In this document: positions 11,657 to 23,042 of the stretch, one piece after another
Layout: every line of letters starts with the position of its first letter
Position numbering within the stretch: position 1 is the stretch's first letter
NCBI GenBank assembly: GCA_003868215.1
Contig: QWDQ01000042.1
Span: 124,001-188,000 of the forward strand
DNA from: Pseudophaeomoniella oleicola
Lineage: Eukaryota; Ascomycota; Eurotiomycetes; Phaeomoniellales; Phaeomoniellaceae
Direction: 5' to 3'
DNA: 64,000 nucleotides
Position numbers and translations under genes: made by a program
The notes under the pieces: generated by a model
Databases searched by the model: none
Told to the model about the DNA's origin: nothing
The model's input: only the letters and a program-made list of their open reading frames with translations

Positions 11657-12167
11657 ATGGGCGCCTTCATAAGTTTTACTAAGGTTGACGCTCAAAGTTT
11701 ACTTCTCTCGGAACGTTGGCTAACTGTTGATCTAGACTGTTATCATCCCTGCTCTCATCGCGCTCTCGATATACGTCTTTCTCACTTACGTCGCAATACC
11801 ACTCTATCGCCAGCATCACCAAAGGTATGCTCAGTATCTGCCTTTGAGTGATATCACTCGGACGACTTCCTCGGTCTGGAGAAGGTTATACGAGGGCATC
11901 TTGAAGTTTGTACCGCACTCGTGGCAAGGATTTGGACTTTCTAGACGAGCTCGATATGGCAATGCTCCTGATGTCGACGACGGTGGTCTGTTTGACGACG
12001 AGGAGGGTGAAGGCTTAGTAGGTGTCGACCTGGATGATTCCCGGAGAGGCACTCTAGCAAGAGGAAATATCGTCCCGGATACGCAAAGGAGGCTCAGCCG
12101 TGACCTCGAGGAGGGGTTTCGGGATGATAGTGATGAGGAGGCATCTATACAACAGTCCCAGAGATGA
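11657..12167 (+). CDS. Small single-pass membrane protein, conserved hypothetical (2 exons)
   Basis: Two exons, 11657-11683 and 11736-12167, joined in phase 0 across a 52-bp intron with branch GCTAAC and acceptor CTAG; the donor GTTGAC is weak. The 152-residue product starts MGAFISFTK. One strongly hydrophobic helix at about residues 10-33 (TVIIPALIALSIYVFLTYV) is followed by a basic juxtamembrane motif, YRQHHQRYAQYLPL. The rest is a soluble tail rich in Asp and Glu (DDGGLFDDEEGEG). It resembles small fungal proteins with a short lumenal N-terminus and an acidic cytosolic tail, but I know no assigned function. The first exon is only nine codons, so simple gene callers would start too late and lose the membrane helix. 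The weak donor is the main uncertainty. The frame stays open for 80 codons after the stop (see findings). Confidence 0.7.
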
Positions 12168-14653
12168 CAGCACAATAGAAATCTTCATTCACGAGACGTT
12201 GAACCTGATTTGGCGATTAGCCCAGTCGCTGCAGATACATCGCAGGGCCGTTTGCACCGTGTCGTTTCCTCTGTGGCTGGCTCTGCAGTCATCTCTATCC
12301 CTAAAACCACTTCTCGCAATTTCACTTATGCGGTGAACGTTATTATACGACTATTCTTTTGCTGTAACTATCTGCCCATCCGCGGCCTATATACTGTAAG
12401 TTGTTGATAGGAAAAACGCGTCTCAGAAGCAAGTACGGGATGGGATCGACTGCGTCCTTCAACATATTGACCACATCATCCTGATTCCTGCCATTAACGG
12501 GAGGAGATCTGTCCAGCCCAGTGCGCCTTTTGACCCCTACCTTACTAACCGCACGTCTTATCGTCACGATCACAGTGTTGTCCGAGGTTTCTTGGGTGCG
12601 ACGGGCACGCAGGTCAGGACTGACGACAATAAGCGAATGACAATGCGATCCGATGGCTAGCTGAATTGTCTGTTGTGCAGCTATGGGAGACTGATAGAAG
12701 TATCAGTGCTCCCGCCTCACCAGGCCCGATTTCTTCACCGACTTCAGCATAGAAGACACTCCCGGTCGTATGTGATTTGTTTGGCACAAAAGACACCTCA
12801 GGTTTCAGGCCGACTTATTACCAGAGGACCGCACTTTTATTCCGACGCATCGACAACTCCGTATATGGCGCAAAAGGAAATTGGATGTAATAACGTAATG
12901 CCTCAAAAGATATATTCCATTCTATATTCTCCGGCGTTCTTCTCAACTTTAACATAACTATAAATCATGTTGCAGGTGAAAGCATCGTACGAGAACGGCT
13001 TGACGGGCCGTGTACCGTTTAAGCATCATCGCAAAGACCGAATTGAGTCTTTTGTGTCGAACTGTAACCGTAACAGTAGGACGAATGGAGAATCCGGGCG
13101 ACTATAGTTAGAATTGGTTGCCGGATAGGTCAAGGTATCTAGGTGAGCTACCAATGTACCACAGTTCGCACGAGGCGAGGTCGTTCGTGCGAGACCATGA
13201 TTGCGATCACAGGCTTATATCTGGAGACTAAGTGGGATAGTCGGGATTTATTTCTGCATTCGTCATCACCGAGGTTCATCCGTTTCACCTCAACCTCACA
13301 ACTGTTGCAGCACCACGTACTTCGTATTCACAGTTATACGTAGTAAAGGGTTCTTACTGTATTCTCCCCGCGCACGAGAAACGAAAATTACGATCGGAAT
13401 CCAGTGCGTGTCGAACTATCATAGTACGAATTCAATCTAGATGTCAAGATCCGGATCTCAACTTTGTTGTGCGTTCTCCAGGTCGCCCGATTCGGATGAC
13501 GTTACTGTTGTCGTGAACGATCTGGACGCCGGGATTTAGTTGTAGGCTTTCCGTCTGTCACTATGCCGTATGAAGCCCACTTGCTATCTTAGTTGGCATT
13601 GTCCATCTGACCTTTCATCTACTATGTACTACATAGCCCTGCTCGCCCTGCTATCTTGGCCTTGACAGGGTCTGACATGCAGTCGGACACTCCTTCGGTG
13701 ACAAGGATGATATATCCTGTAGTCCAAACAGAGCGCACAAAGCAAAGTATGAATGTACATTGAATATATGAATACCACGTACTATCTACCAATACTCGAG
13801 GGTCGGCGAATGGTCTAGCCTATGTATGTATGTATGTATGTATGTATTGTGCATGTTCATAAAGTTGCCTAAGCTGTATAATAGACTTTGTCTCGACGAA
13901 CCCGGCTATAAACATTCCTCTGCTTCAGTATAGGAGGACATTGTTCTCTAGAGCTTGTTCGTCAACAGCAGGCTCGCTGACATGTCATTCAGACCGCTTT
14001 TGGTTCGGCGAACTCTGCTTTCATTCCATAGTCATTAGAGGCCCGACCCGGACATCTCGATCAACCCGGATGCGAGGTTGCACGAGTAATATAATAGTCG
14101 AGATTTGTCATGGTAGTAGAAAGGAAGCTTATCGACGGCGACGAAAGGATGCTTCACGATAGGACTACTACATAGTACAGAGTGAAGCGATGTTGTTGCG
14201 GGGTGGAGGCATGACAGGTATCGCGCGAGCCGATCTGAGAACGTCAGGGGACCTCAAGAAGCGGGGTCTCAATCCCTCAAATCCGTAGACTGCAGGTTGT
14301 TGGCTCGGTTGGTCAGTTCGTGGAGGAGGAATCCGACACTACTGCATCCAACTACCTGTGCTCGCTGAGTCGGCTTCTCGACCGAAAGACATTGGGACAT
14401 TGTTCACTGTAGCTACGGTACTAGTACATCACATAGTAGCCGGCATCTGGAGGTGTGCTGCCCTCTTGAGCGATATCACCGAGAATAAAGCGAATCACCT
14501 CCATTGGGCGGGTCAAGGGTGGGCATCGACCAAAGCATCATCATCAAAGTATCATTGTCAATCCCCTCGTCTCCTCGAGACCCCCGCCGAAGGTCGGCAT
14601 TGTGAAGAGAGGAGATTTTCGTGGTTGAAGTAGTCAAGTAGGTGAAGAATTAG
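12168..14653. other. Gene-poor region (2.5 kb)
   Basis: No convincing gene is present. Contents seen: an 80-codon open stretch directly after the preceding stop, a TATG microsatellite at 13821-13848, and an 8-bp inverted repeat (TCGCACGA/TCGTGCGA) at 13166-13192. I found no terminal inverted repeats or transposase-like frame. Confidence 0.5.
13821..13848. repeat. TATG tetranucleotide microsatellite
   Basis: Seven tandem TATG units in intergenic DNA. Confidence 0.9.
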
Positions 14654-14660
14654 TATATAA
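14654..14660 (+). promoter_or_regulatory. TATA box, probable formate dehydrogenase promoter
   Basis: TATATAA lies about 160 bp before a strong splice donor (AAG then GTATGT at 14816). That spacing suits a non-coding first exon starting near 14690 and leading into the formate dehydrogenase gene. The link is inferred from spacing. Confidence 0.5.
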
Positions 14661-14815
14661 GTGTAGCCTTGCCCCTTTGCTGTCGGTTCTGGCATCCAGT
14701 TCCTTTTGAGACACATTTTCTATCTCCTCTCTGTGATTTACCGTTGACCACATACTTTTCCGTCATCGATCCAGCCGGTTGCATACCAAGCAGCTCTCAG
14801 ACATAATCAATTAAG

Positions 14816-15537
14816 GTATGTGTAATGCAGCAGCTCTTTACCCCTACCCCCCTCCCCTGCCTGGCCTTACCGGACTCTACCGGTAGAGATGCTACCCCAC
14901 CTCTCCTCATCTGTACCCTTGAATGGTTCTCGATACTGCGACTTTGCCGTTTCTATCAAAGCGGTACAACGTTAGAGATGCATTGCTGACAGTGTTGTCT
15001 GATCTCTAGTATAGTAATTTCGTGTAAGTGTATTCACTCGTATCCCCGAGTTATCTACGGCACACCTTTTATCGTTCTTCCCCGCTGTGGTAGCGGATCG
15101 CTGGGCCCCCTCCAAATCTGGGATGCAAGCTTCAGAGCTTTGCCACGGCAATTGCAATTCGCTATCAGCGTCACGCAGAATTTGGCTTTGCCGCTTTCAG
15201 AAGCTCAATCCCTGCCCGCAAAACTCGATTGGCTGAGTAGGGTGGTTTCTGTTTATCGCTAAGTCAATTCTGTGGTACCTGATGGTCTGAGAAATCCAAA
15301 CGCCTTGACACTAGGCTCTGGTTTTCCGGCCTTGGAAAGCTCACCAAGCTTCGTGCGAGAACATGTTATTACGTTGTCATAATTGTGTCACCAAAACGCC
15401 CACGCCCCCGGACACGCAACGGAATACCTGCCGACCCGCTATCTGAGGGGGGACCTTGCATAGCTCATCTCTTTCCTTTAAACCGACATTCATTTTCTCT
15501 ATCTGACGTTATATTCTAACATCTTTTTGCTTCATAG
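14816..15537 (+). other. Probable 722-bp intron in the formate dehydrogenase 5' leader
   Basis: The donor AAG/GTATGT is at 14816. A TTCTAAC branch site lies at 15514-15520, and a pyrimidine-rich acceptor ends in CATAG at 15537, 21 bp before the coding ATG. No gene is visible inside. This is much longer than the coding introns around it, as is often true of leader introns in strongly expressed fungal genes. Transcript data are needed to confirm it. Confidence 0.5.
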
Positions 15538-15558
15538 GTTCTATTGTTTTCTGTCAAA

Positions 15559-16967
15559 ATGGTATTTACAAGATCCGTTCCTCGCCAGCTGCTGCGCCCA
15601 GCGGCTTCTGCTTTTACCTCCTCTCTGCGATCAACGCAGTATGGAGTAGCTGCGCGCCAAGCTCCATCAGTCTTTAAACGAACGCTAACCGCGACTGCCG
15701 CACGACAGGGCAAAGTTCTTTTGGTCCTCTACGACGTATGTTCCTCTGATCGCTGTCTTGCATAGCAACTCCCGCTGACATTGTCTTCATCATAGGGTGG
15801 CGAACACGCCCAACAACAGCCTCGTCTTCTCGGTACCACCGAGAACGAATTGGGTATCCGAAAGTGGCTTGAGGACCAAGGTCATACCTTGGTCACCACC
15901 TCTGACAAGGATGGAGAGAACTCTACATTCGACAAAGAGCTCGTTGATGCCGAAGTCATCATCACTACTCCGTATGTCCCTGATTTTGATGTCGAGTCGA
16001 GACCTCCACGGCTCACAATAGTACCAGATTCCACCCAGGTTACCTTACCGCCGAACGCCTTGCCAAGGCTAAGAAGCTCAAGATCGCTGTCACCGCTGGT
16101 ATCGGTTCCGACCACGTTGACCTGAACGCCGCCAACAAGACAAACGGTGGTATCACTGTTGCTGAGGTCACTGGCTCAAACGTCGTGTCCGTCGCCGAGC
16201 ATGTCGTCATGACCATTTTGACCCTGGTTCGTAACTTCGTCCCAGCCCACGAGCAGATTGTCTCTGGTGACTGGAACGTCGCCGCTGTCGCCAAGAACGA
16301 ATACGACTTGGAGGGCAAGGTTGTTGGTACTGTCGCCGTCGGCCGTATTGGCGAGCGTGTACTCCGCCGTCTCAAGCCATTCGACTGCAAGGAATTGCTC
16401 TACTTCGACTACCAACCTCTCGCCCCTGAAGTTGAGAAGGAAATCGGCTGCCGACGTGTCGAGAGTCTCGAGGAGATGTTGGCGCAGTGTGATGTCGTCA
16501 CCATCAACTGCCCATTGCACGAGAAGACCCGCGGTCTCTTCAACAAGGAGTTGATCTCCAAGATGAAGAAAGGTAAGCCTTTACTCTAGCTTCGAAACCT
16601 TAATTGCAGGTGCTAATTATCATTAGGTGCATGGCTCGTCAACACTGCACGTGGTGCCATTGTCGTCAAGGAGGATGTCGCTGAGGCTTTGAGCACTGGC
16701 CAACTCAACGGCTACGGTGGTGATGTCTGGTTCCCTCAGCCAGCACCTAAGGATCACCCACTTCGTCACGCCCGCAACCCATGGGGCGGTGGTAACGCCA
16801 TGGTTCCCCACATGAGCGGTACATGTATCGATGCCCAAATCAGATACGCCGAAGGTACCAAGGCTATCCTGGATTCATACTTCTCTGGTCGCGAGGACTA
16901 CCGCCCCCAGGACTTGATCGTCCACAAGGGTGACTATGCCACCAAGGCCTACGGTCAACGTAAATAG
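15559..16967 (+). CDS. FDH: NAD-dependent formate dehydrogenase (4 exons) with mitochondrial-type presequence
   Basis: The enzyme oxidises formate to CO2 with NAD+. Exons are 15559-15735, 15796-15971, 16028-16572 and 16627-16967, giving 412 residues. Introns of 54-60 bp all follow GT-AG and keep frame. After a 51-residue basic, Ser/Ala-rich leader, which is a plausible mitochondrial targeting sequence, comes the usual fungal start [17 protein letters not shown]. Visible family features are [23 protein letters not shown], the Rossmann loop GTVAVGRIG, an Asp after the second strand (YFDYQ, NAD preference), catalytic-site NTARGA and PHMSGT, and [13 protein letters not shown]. Many fungal FDHs start directly at KVLLVLYD, so the leader suggests mitochondrial or dual location. 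In the Rossmann loop Val stands where the bacterial enzyme has Ala (GTVAAGRIG); this is probably neutral. The enzyme family is certain; its location is inferred. Confidence 0.96.
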
Positions 16968-18680
16968 ATGCTATGATATGATGGGAATCAGTTTTCGTCC
17001 AGCTTTGGAAATATATATGTACCTACCATAGTTCACAGCAATATATGACTGTTGAATCCGCTACCTGGATCAAAGATAGCACAAGCAGGATCATACGGTA
17101 ATTGCCATTTTGAGATTCTCTATTGATCTATAATGTCCGCTTGCACGGAGTCTGGCTGGTCCGAGCAATTGAAGATGATTTCAAATTTGATGATACTGCA
17201 ATTCGCCATCGCATTGGTACGCCAGGAGGATGGAAAGGTCTGTGCTTGTGCTTGACTGTAGATTCCGGGCTTATCTACTACTTACCTAGGTAGGTAGTAA
17301 GTTGCCATCAAACGGTCAACCCTTAAGAACCCTGGTGTGGTCGGAAGGGAAATGAAGCGATAAGAGTGATCAAGTTCCACGTGCGTGATACATCAGAGTT
17401 GATCACTGTGAACGTCTACTAACAAACGTATGTTCCAGGAAGGGGGTCCAGCGTGATTCGGGCTTTAACAATGGTGTGCACCTAGGCCTTGTATGTAGGT
17501 AGATAATTCGCCAACTACCGCAGCTGGTAATGCAGCCTTATCATGTGGAGGGATTGTACCGTAGTACTGATATGATAAACCCCAAGACCCAAGACCCTTC
17601 AAACGCGCGATCGCGTCGTCGGCCGCACTCTTCCGACAAAACTATTCCCGAAGAGGTTATCTCCAACAAAGTCTCATACACCCCACGTCTCAGATCTACT
17701 TCACCTTCAAGCGATATGGTTTACTTACTATGTACGACATTGGTCGGTTGACGCCACCCTGGAACCATCCCCCTTGGCCCTCCTTCAGGCAACAATTGAG
17801 TATTGCGCTTGCGCATGCGCCTGGCCATGATTCTGGGTCTTCTGCAGACTTAGACGAGCGGAAGCGCTAGCAGAGGTGGCCGACCAGCTATGATATACGC
17901 ACAGACGCCTGTACATTGTGGCCGGTTGTAAGCCAAGACCGAGAGGCATCTGTGATGCTCCATCGTCCTCAAGACCAATGATTCGGAATCCCTGTTGCTT
18001 ATCATACGAGTTCCGAAGGGTCGGCGAATCCAAGGGAAGTTCTGCATACAGAACTTTTGGAATATCGCCGCTGCAAGATCCAAGCATATAGCATGATACG
18101 GTCGTCAAAAGGTATCCTCAGCAACTGCATATCCATTGTGCTTTCTTTCAGGATCACACCATGATTGACAATGCTGTTGGACGTCGAAGCCGATCCCCCT
18201 CAACCCCACTCCACATGATGACAGTAAGTAATACCAGTGAGGGAAGGTTCCATTATGGACCTCGTCACGGACCCTTTCCCGGGATGGTCTTTTAGCCCAG
18301 GATTGGGGTGGCGTGCTTGGCCAATCTGTGACGCAGATACTGTTTGACGTTGCTGCGGTGGTATCTCCTGATGATTATGCAAAACACTCTTAGTTCTCGA
18401 ACCACGGCGATCCCAGGCGTGGCAACTCACATCTCTTGTTGCTCAGCTCGGTTTTCTCCTTGATTGTTTCTGTTCAGTTTGCCACGTCTGTTGAACAGAC
18501 ATACCAGCTGGCTGGTTTCCTTTCTTGATATCTCGTCTTTGGATATTCTCGAGCTGGCCCTTTTTACGCCTGATATTTCGTCATGTATTCGATTTGACAA
18601 TTTGAGTATACTATTTTAATGACAGTCACGCTGCCGGCTATCAGCGTTCGACCCTCTACTGGAGAGACCCTCATCTCTTT
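16968..18680. other. Intergenic, no gene recognised (1.7 kb)
   Basis: Contains the FDH 3' end and the upstream region of the seven-TM gene. A quasi-palindrome built on CCTAGGTAGG lies near 17275-17305. A 107-codon minus-strand frame ending at 17785 has no ATG start and no family resemblance. Confidence 0.45.
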
Positions 18681-20935
18681 ATGATGGAGGGGCTATTCAA
18701 CAAACGATCCCTTGCCGACATCATTTCCTATAGAGCGGAATCCTCCTCGAATTCAACAGAAACCACGGGCTTGATTAACCAACTTGTGTTGGAAAACAGT
18801 GCTGAGAGTCGGGGTGATGTGGTCGTGACAGCGGCATTCAATATTGCCGCTGCGCTAGCCATAGTTTTAGGTGTCTGCTATGACGCATCCAAAGCATGGA
18901 GGAGGGATACGGTTTATCGAGAGTGCGTTCAAGTACCCTGCATGCATCGCAGGAATACTAATAGCGAGCGTAGCCGGAGATTCAGGTTACTTCGTTGGAT
19001 TCATCCCGCTGAGGTCTTTCCTCTTGCCTTGTCCACCGCCATTATCGCGCAAGGATTCGTTTTCATAGCAGTTCAGGCAATGGGCTTGCAATCACTTTTC
19101 GTGGACCACTGTCAGGGAATTTCTGAAATAGTCTGGCCAGGTATTCTTTCCATTTTCTGTTGATGGACCATTGACTAACAGCATATAGCGGTATGGCTAG
19201 TTGCAGAAGTTCTGCTCGTGTTCGGGCTTGAAGTAGCATATCGTGCGCTGAAACGACATAAGTTTGGTCCTCGTGGACGCTGGAACACACCAATTTGCTG
19301 GTCCATGGTCGTGCTTTTATTGATCGCTACTTGGATACCGTCAAAAGCGCGACCGAGAAAGGATGATCGCTGTTTGGCAACATTAATATGGTTTGCCGCA
19401 CCATGGTCTGATTTTGGCGTCGCTTTCAACACCGCGGTGATAACAGCATACATTGTTACGGGCTCTGTTATAGCATACCAGCTATACAGAACGGTCCAGG
19501 TTGACAGGGAGGAGAGGATTGCTGCTAGCCGCATGGTGTACCATCTGGCCGTTGGAGTCTTTTTGATGGTGAGCCAAGATCCGGGTCTACAAAAGAACAA
19601 AGTGATTAACCATACTCACAGCTGTTCGTGCTTCCATTTTGGGCAAATAACCTAGCTCGCAACCAGAACATGTCTCAACCTCCTGCGAGGACCGCAACGA
19701 TTGCTCTGAATGTCTTTGGGATGATCAATGGCATTCTACATCTCGTGCTCCGCGCTAACTCGGAAAATTTGGCCATTCGACCACCGCAAGCTGCTTGGAG
19801 CGCAAGACGAGAATGGAGGATTTTTGGCTCTGCCGATCTAGGTCTTAATCGACAGATTGAGGAGCCCATCTATATGAATGATCATGAAAGCTTCAAGCGA
19901 CCAACTGCAACTGATGAGAAGAGACCTCTGCCAGGGTTGAGTTCTCCTTACCAACCCAACGCTGCGTTCATACAACATCCATTGCGCAGTCAACCGCCTG
20001 ACGTCGGCACTTCCGGACCTCGTAATGGACACAGCCGTAATAGGTCCACTTACTCTCTATTTCCTGGGAACGATCTCAAAGTGCGAGCTTCGAGCTTCGA
20101 ACCGGAAGACCCCACAGGTCTTGCTCCTCCAAGACCACTATTCTCTCGAGGTCATCAACGAGACGACTCTAACTACAGTACTGCGACGGTCCAAATCGGA
20201 TTGCGTCTTTCCAGTGCCGCTCTTGCTGCGGTCGGAGGAGGAGACATTTCACAAAGCAACGAAATGCCCAATCGGCCAACGCTTCCGCCTCCGTCCACAT
20301 CCGAACAGTCTCTCCGTTTACCGATACAACGGGGCACGCCTACGCCTCAAGCCCAGCTCCGGGGGAACCCATTTGACGAGCGTGACCCCGATAGGAACGG
20401 AGACCAGCAAACCTCTAACGATATGCCTGAGCGGAAAGATAGCCTGAACAAGGCGAACCGACGACATTCGAGCTGGCTCCGGGATCGAGACGCACGTTTC
20501 AAAACACTTCCGCCCATCCCCAGCCCGATCTTATCAAGCACGATTCGGCCATTACAAGTCCCAGCTCCAGCACCACAGGAGCCTCTTCCCAGTCTGCCGC
20601 CACCTTCGGCATCAGCAACACCCCGGCGAGTACCGATACGAACAACAGATATCTACACATTCGGCCCACGGACCCCAGGGGACGAAGGTGATGCAATGGT
20701 GCCCAGGAGTGACATCCAACGTAGTGGCAGTAGGGAAACCATGTCATTCGCACCGGATCGAACATCGACGGCATCAAATGCTCATGCACAACAACAATCA
20801 CCTCGACAACCCAACGACTGGCCTCTTTACGACCCTAATTCCAACGAAGAGTCTGACCTGAATTTGCTGCTGCCAAGTACAGTCTACCGGCCTCCGGAAC
20901 GAGACCAAGGCGATAAACGAAAAGACTGGATTTGA
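18681..20935 (+). CDS. Seven-transmembrane receptor-like protein with long cytosolic tail (3 exons)
   Basis: Exons 18681-19140, 19189-19568 and 19622-20935 give about 717 residues. The 48-bp intron has the branch GACTAAC, and the 53-bp intron ends in CTCACAG. Seven hydrophobic segments lie at about residues 46-68, 112-135, 150-172, 188-204, 225-253, 270-290 and 304-325. The remaining roughly 390 residues form a polar tail rich in Ser, Pro, Arg and Asn. RWIHPAEVFP before TM2 and VWPAVWLVAEVLLVFGLE in TM3 recall a family of uncharacterised Pezizomycotina integral membrane proteins with GPCR-like topology. No ligand or G-protein coupling can be assigned. An extra in-frame intron of 42 bp (about 18923-18964) is possible and would shorten the TM1-TM2 loop by 14 residues. 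Confidence 0.8.
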
Positions 20936-22780
20936 AAGAGGTTGCGATTTTCCTTCCTAAGCGTTGATACCTTCATTATATCACATCGTGAACATGATTT
21001 ATGCCACGAACATGGTGCTCTACCTTTTCATTGAGGGTGCGACTAGAGTTATATATCTGTTGGGTGCTCGCACCCTGTTCATTGCTGCTTTACCTGTCTA
21101 TACCTCTGTTATCTCTGTACGTATGTATGAGCTGTATGATTCTGACGTCGAGGCATGGCGGCAACTACCTAGCTTTCTATTGCTTTTTTTTTTCATTCGT
21201 GTGTCCCTCTTGACCTCTGTCTATTCTTTTACACCCGGGGAAAGAAAAGCAATAAAAAGCGAACCATCATTAGATAGAAACAAAAATACCAGAATATACA
21301 TGGCTAAGCCTTCTATCCTTGGACGAAGTGAAGTGAAGTGAAGTGGACTGGATTGGAGCACGTCTTCTGTTTCCTTCCCTGGGGCGTCCAACATTCATCG
21401 TCACCGGCTCCCATCGGACGGACGAATTCTACTAGGTCATTCCAGTGAACTGTAAGTTTCGTCTTCGAGGGAAAGAAAAGACATCTATCTAATCTTATCA
21501 CTTGGCAAATAGCAAATGGCAGATGATGTCGTTGCGGGACGATCTCTGACGCACCGCCACATGAGGCTTTCACCACGTAGTACCGTAACGCCACAGGAAA
21601 GAATCACTTTCCCCAATCACGATTCATGGCCAAAGTCTACCGCCACAACGCCACAACTACTACTTGTGACTAAGTTCTCATAGTGTCAGTCAGGCACGGA
21701 CTTTCGTACGTCATTGACGATCCTTTTTTCGTACTATTTGTTCAAGTCAACAAGGTTTTGATTGATTTGGTCACTCGCAAAAAAAGATTTCCAATAAAAA
21801 CAAGGAAATCAGCGACGAATTGCAGGGGAGTGGAGATTAAGTAATGTTGGGGGATAAGATCACAGTACTACAACAAGATGGCCGGGAGGGAGAAGGGAGG
21901 AATTGAAATTGCCTCATCATATTGCATGAATTCTACGTCAAAAAGAAAAAAAAGGAAGATAGATGAACATGACCGGTTTCCTCTTTCCGAAGCAAAAGGC
22001 GAAAGGGAAGAAATCCTGAATTGATCCTCGTTTTGCAGGGAACATCATTTCGGTAAAGGGTAATGTGAAGTGTTGGCATAAGTTACTACTGTAGTAAGGT
22101 ACCTCACTATTTCTTTAGTAGTCACAGAGGAGACAGTCTCGGAGCAAGGAATGGAAATGGTGAAATGGGAATGGGAATTGGAATACGATCACAGCAACAG
22201 TTTTGACAGTCAGAAGTTGATGTTTCTGGTCAAGGTCCGTTATTAATCAACTTCTTCATTGCCCGATCGGTATTGGTATGTTGCCTGTTGGAGGTAGTTT
22301 CAGTGGACTCACTCGACTCGTTAGAAGCTTCACGGTTGTTTTATGGAGTCACCGACAAGGAAGATTAACCGAGTTTGGTATAAATTGGCACTGGCCTCGA
22401 CTGGGTCCGGTGTCTAGACAATAAGCAACGTCATAGTATAGTAATGATGAAAGAAAGGAAGATTTTCCTACGTAGTCACTACGGTACGAGAGATGATAGG
22501 GCAGGTGATTCCAATCCAAGAAGTTGAATGATATGATCGCATTGGGAGAGTGAGAGACACAGGACGAGACGCGATCATAAAAGGCAGTCACCACCGCTTT
22601 GTTGTTCGTCTTCACATTCTTCTCTCTCATCACCACACCATCCAATACATATTTTAACTCAAACAACACAATAACAAAACAATCCCATTTCTTGCAGTCT
22701 TCCACACAATCCTGCAGTCTCAGCATCAACATCACACAGTTCCAATAAAATAGTAATAATTACTGTCAACATCTCTCAAA
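20936..22780. other. Intergenic, long upstream region of the small MGAVVSC gene (1.8 kb)
   Basis: No gene is recognised. The stretch has short A and T runs and several stress-element-like (AGGGG) and CCAAT-like words, but nothing clustered enough to call. The length of the region before a 67-codon gene may mean a complex promoter. Confidence 0.45.
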
Positions 22781-23042
22781 ATGGGTGCTGTCGTCTCTTG
22801 CGTAAGTCTTTGGTTCATGAACACTGCTCTTCTCACGGATTCACTAACAAGCTGCTCAGATTGAGTCCATCCTTGGCGCCATCGGCTCTTGCTTGATGGG
22901 TATCGTCAACGCCATCGGTGCAGTCTGCATGGCCATCATCAACGGCATTGTCGCTGTCTTTGATGCCATCATCTCTTGCCTCACTTGCGGTCGTGCTGGT
23001 GGAAGGCGGAGAACGAGAAGGACGACGACGAGTACGATCTAG
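22781..23042 (+). CDS. Small lipid-anchor-type protein MGAVVSC..., conserved hypothetical (2 exons)
   Basis: Exon 1 (22781-22801) encodes only MGAVVSC. A 58-bp intron (donor GTAAGT, branch ACTAAC, acceptor CTCAG) leads to exon 2 (22860-23042). The 67-residue product has three parts: an N-terminal Met-Gly with Cys at position 7, which is a potential N-myristoylation plus palmitoylation signal; an almost continuous run of amphipathic or hydrophobic residues (ESILGAIGSCLMGIVNAIG and onward) with regular Gly, Ile and Cys spacing; and a basic tail, GRAGGRRRTRRTTTSTI. I recall very similar small proteins in many Pezizomycotina, unnamed and often highly expressed. Membrane association is likely; the function is unknown. 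The tiny first exon makes it easy to miss. Confidence 0.8.

Noticed and set aside
13166-13192. 8-bp inverted repeat TCGCACGA/TCGTGCGA with an 11-bp spacer
   Set aside because: A hairpin of this size is expected by chance in a window this long. Single copy.
14816-15537. Separate gene within the FDH leader intron
   Set aside because: No frame above 61 codons and no motif. Splice signals explain the spacing better.
17785-18108. 107-codon minus-strand frame
   Set aside because: Begins at TTG, no ATG, no recognised family, no splice support.
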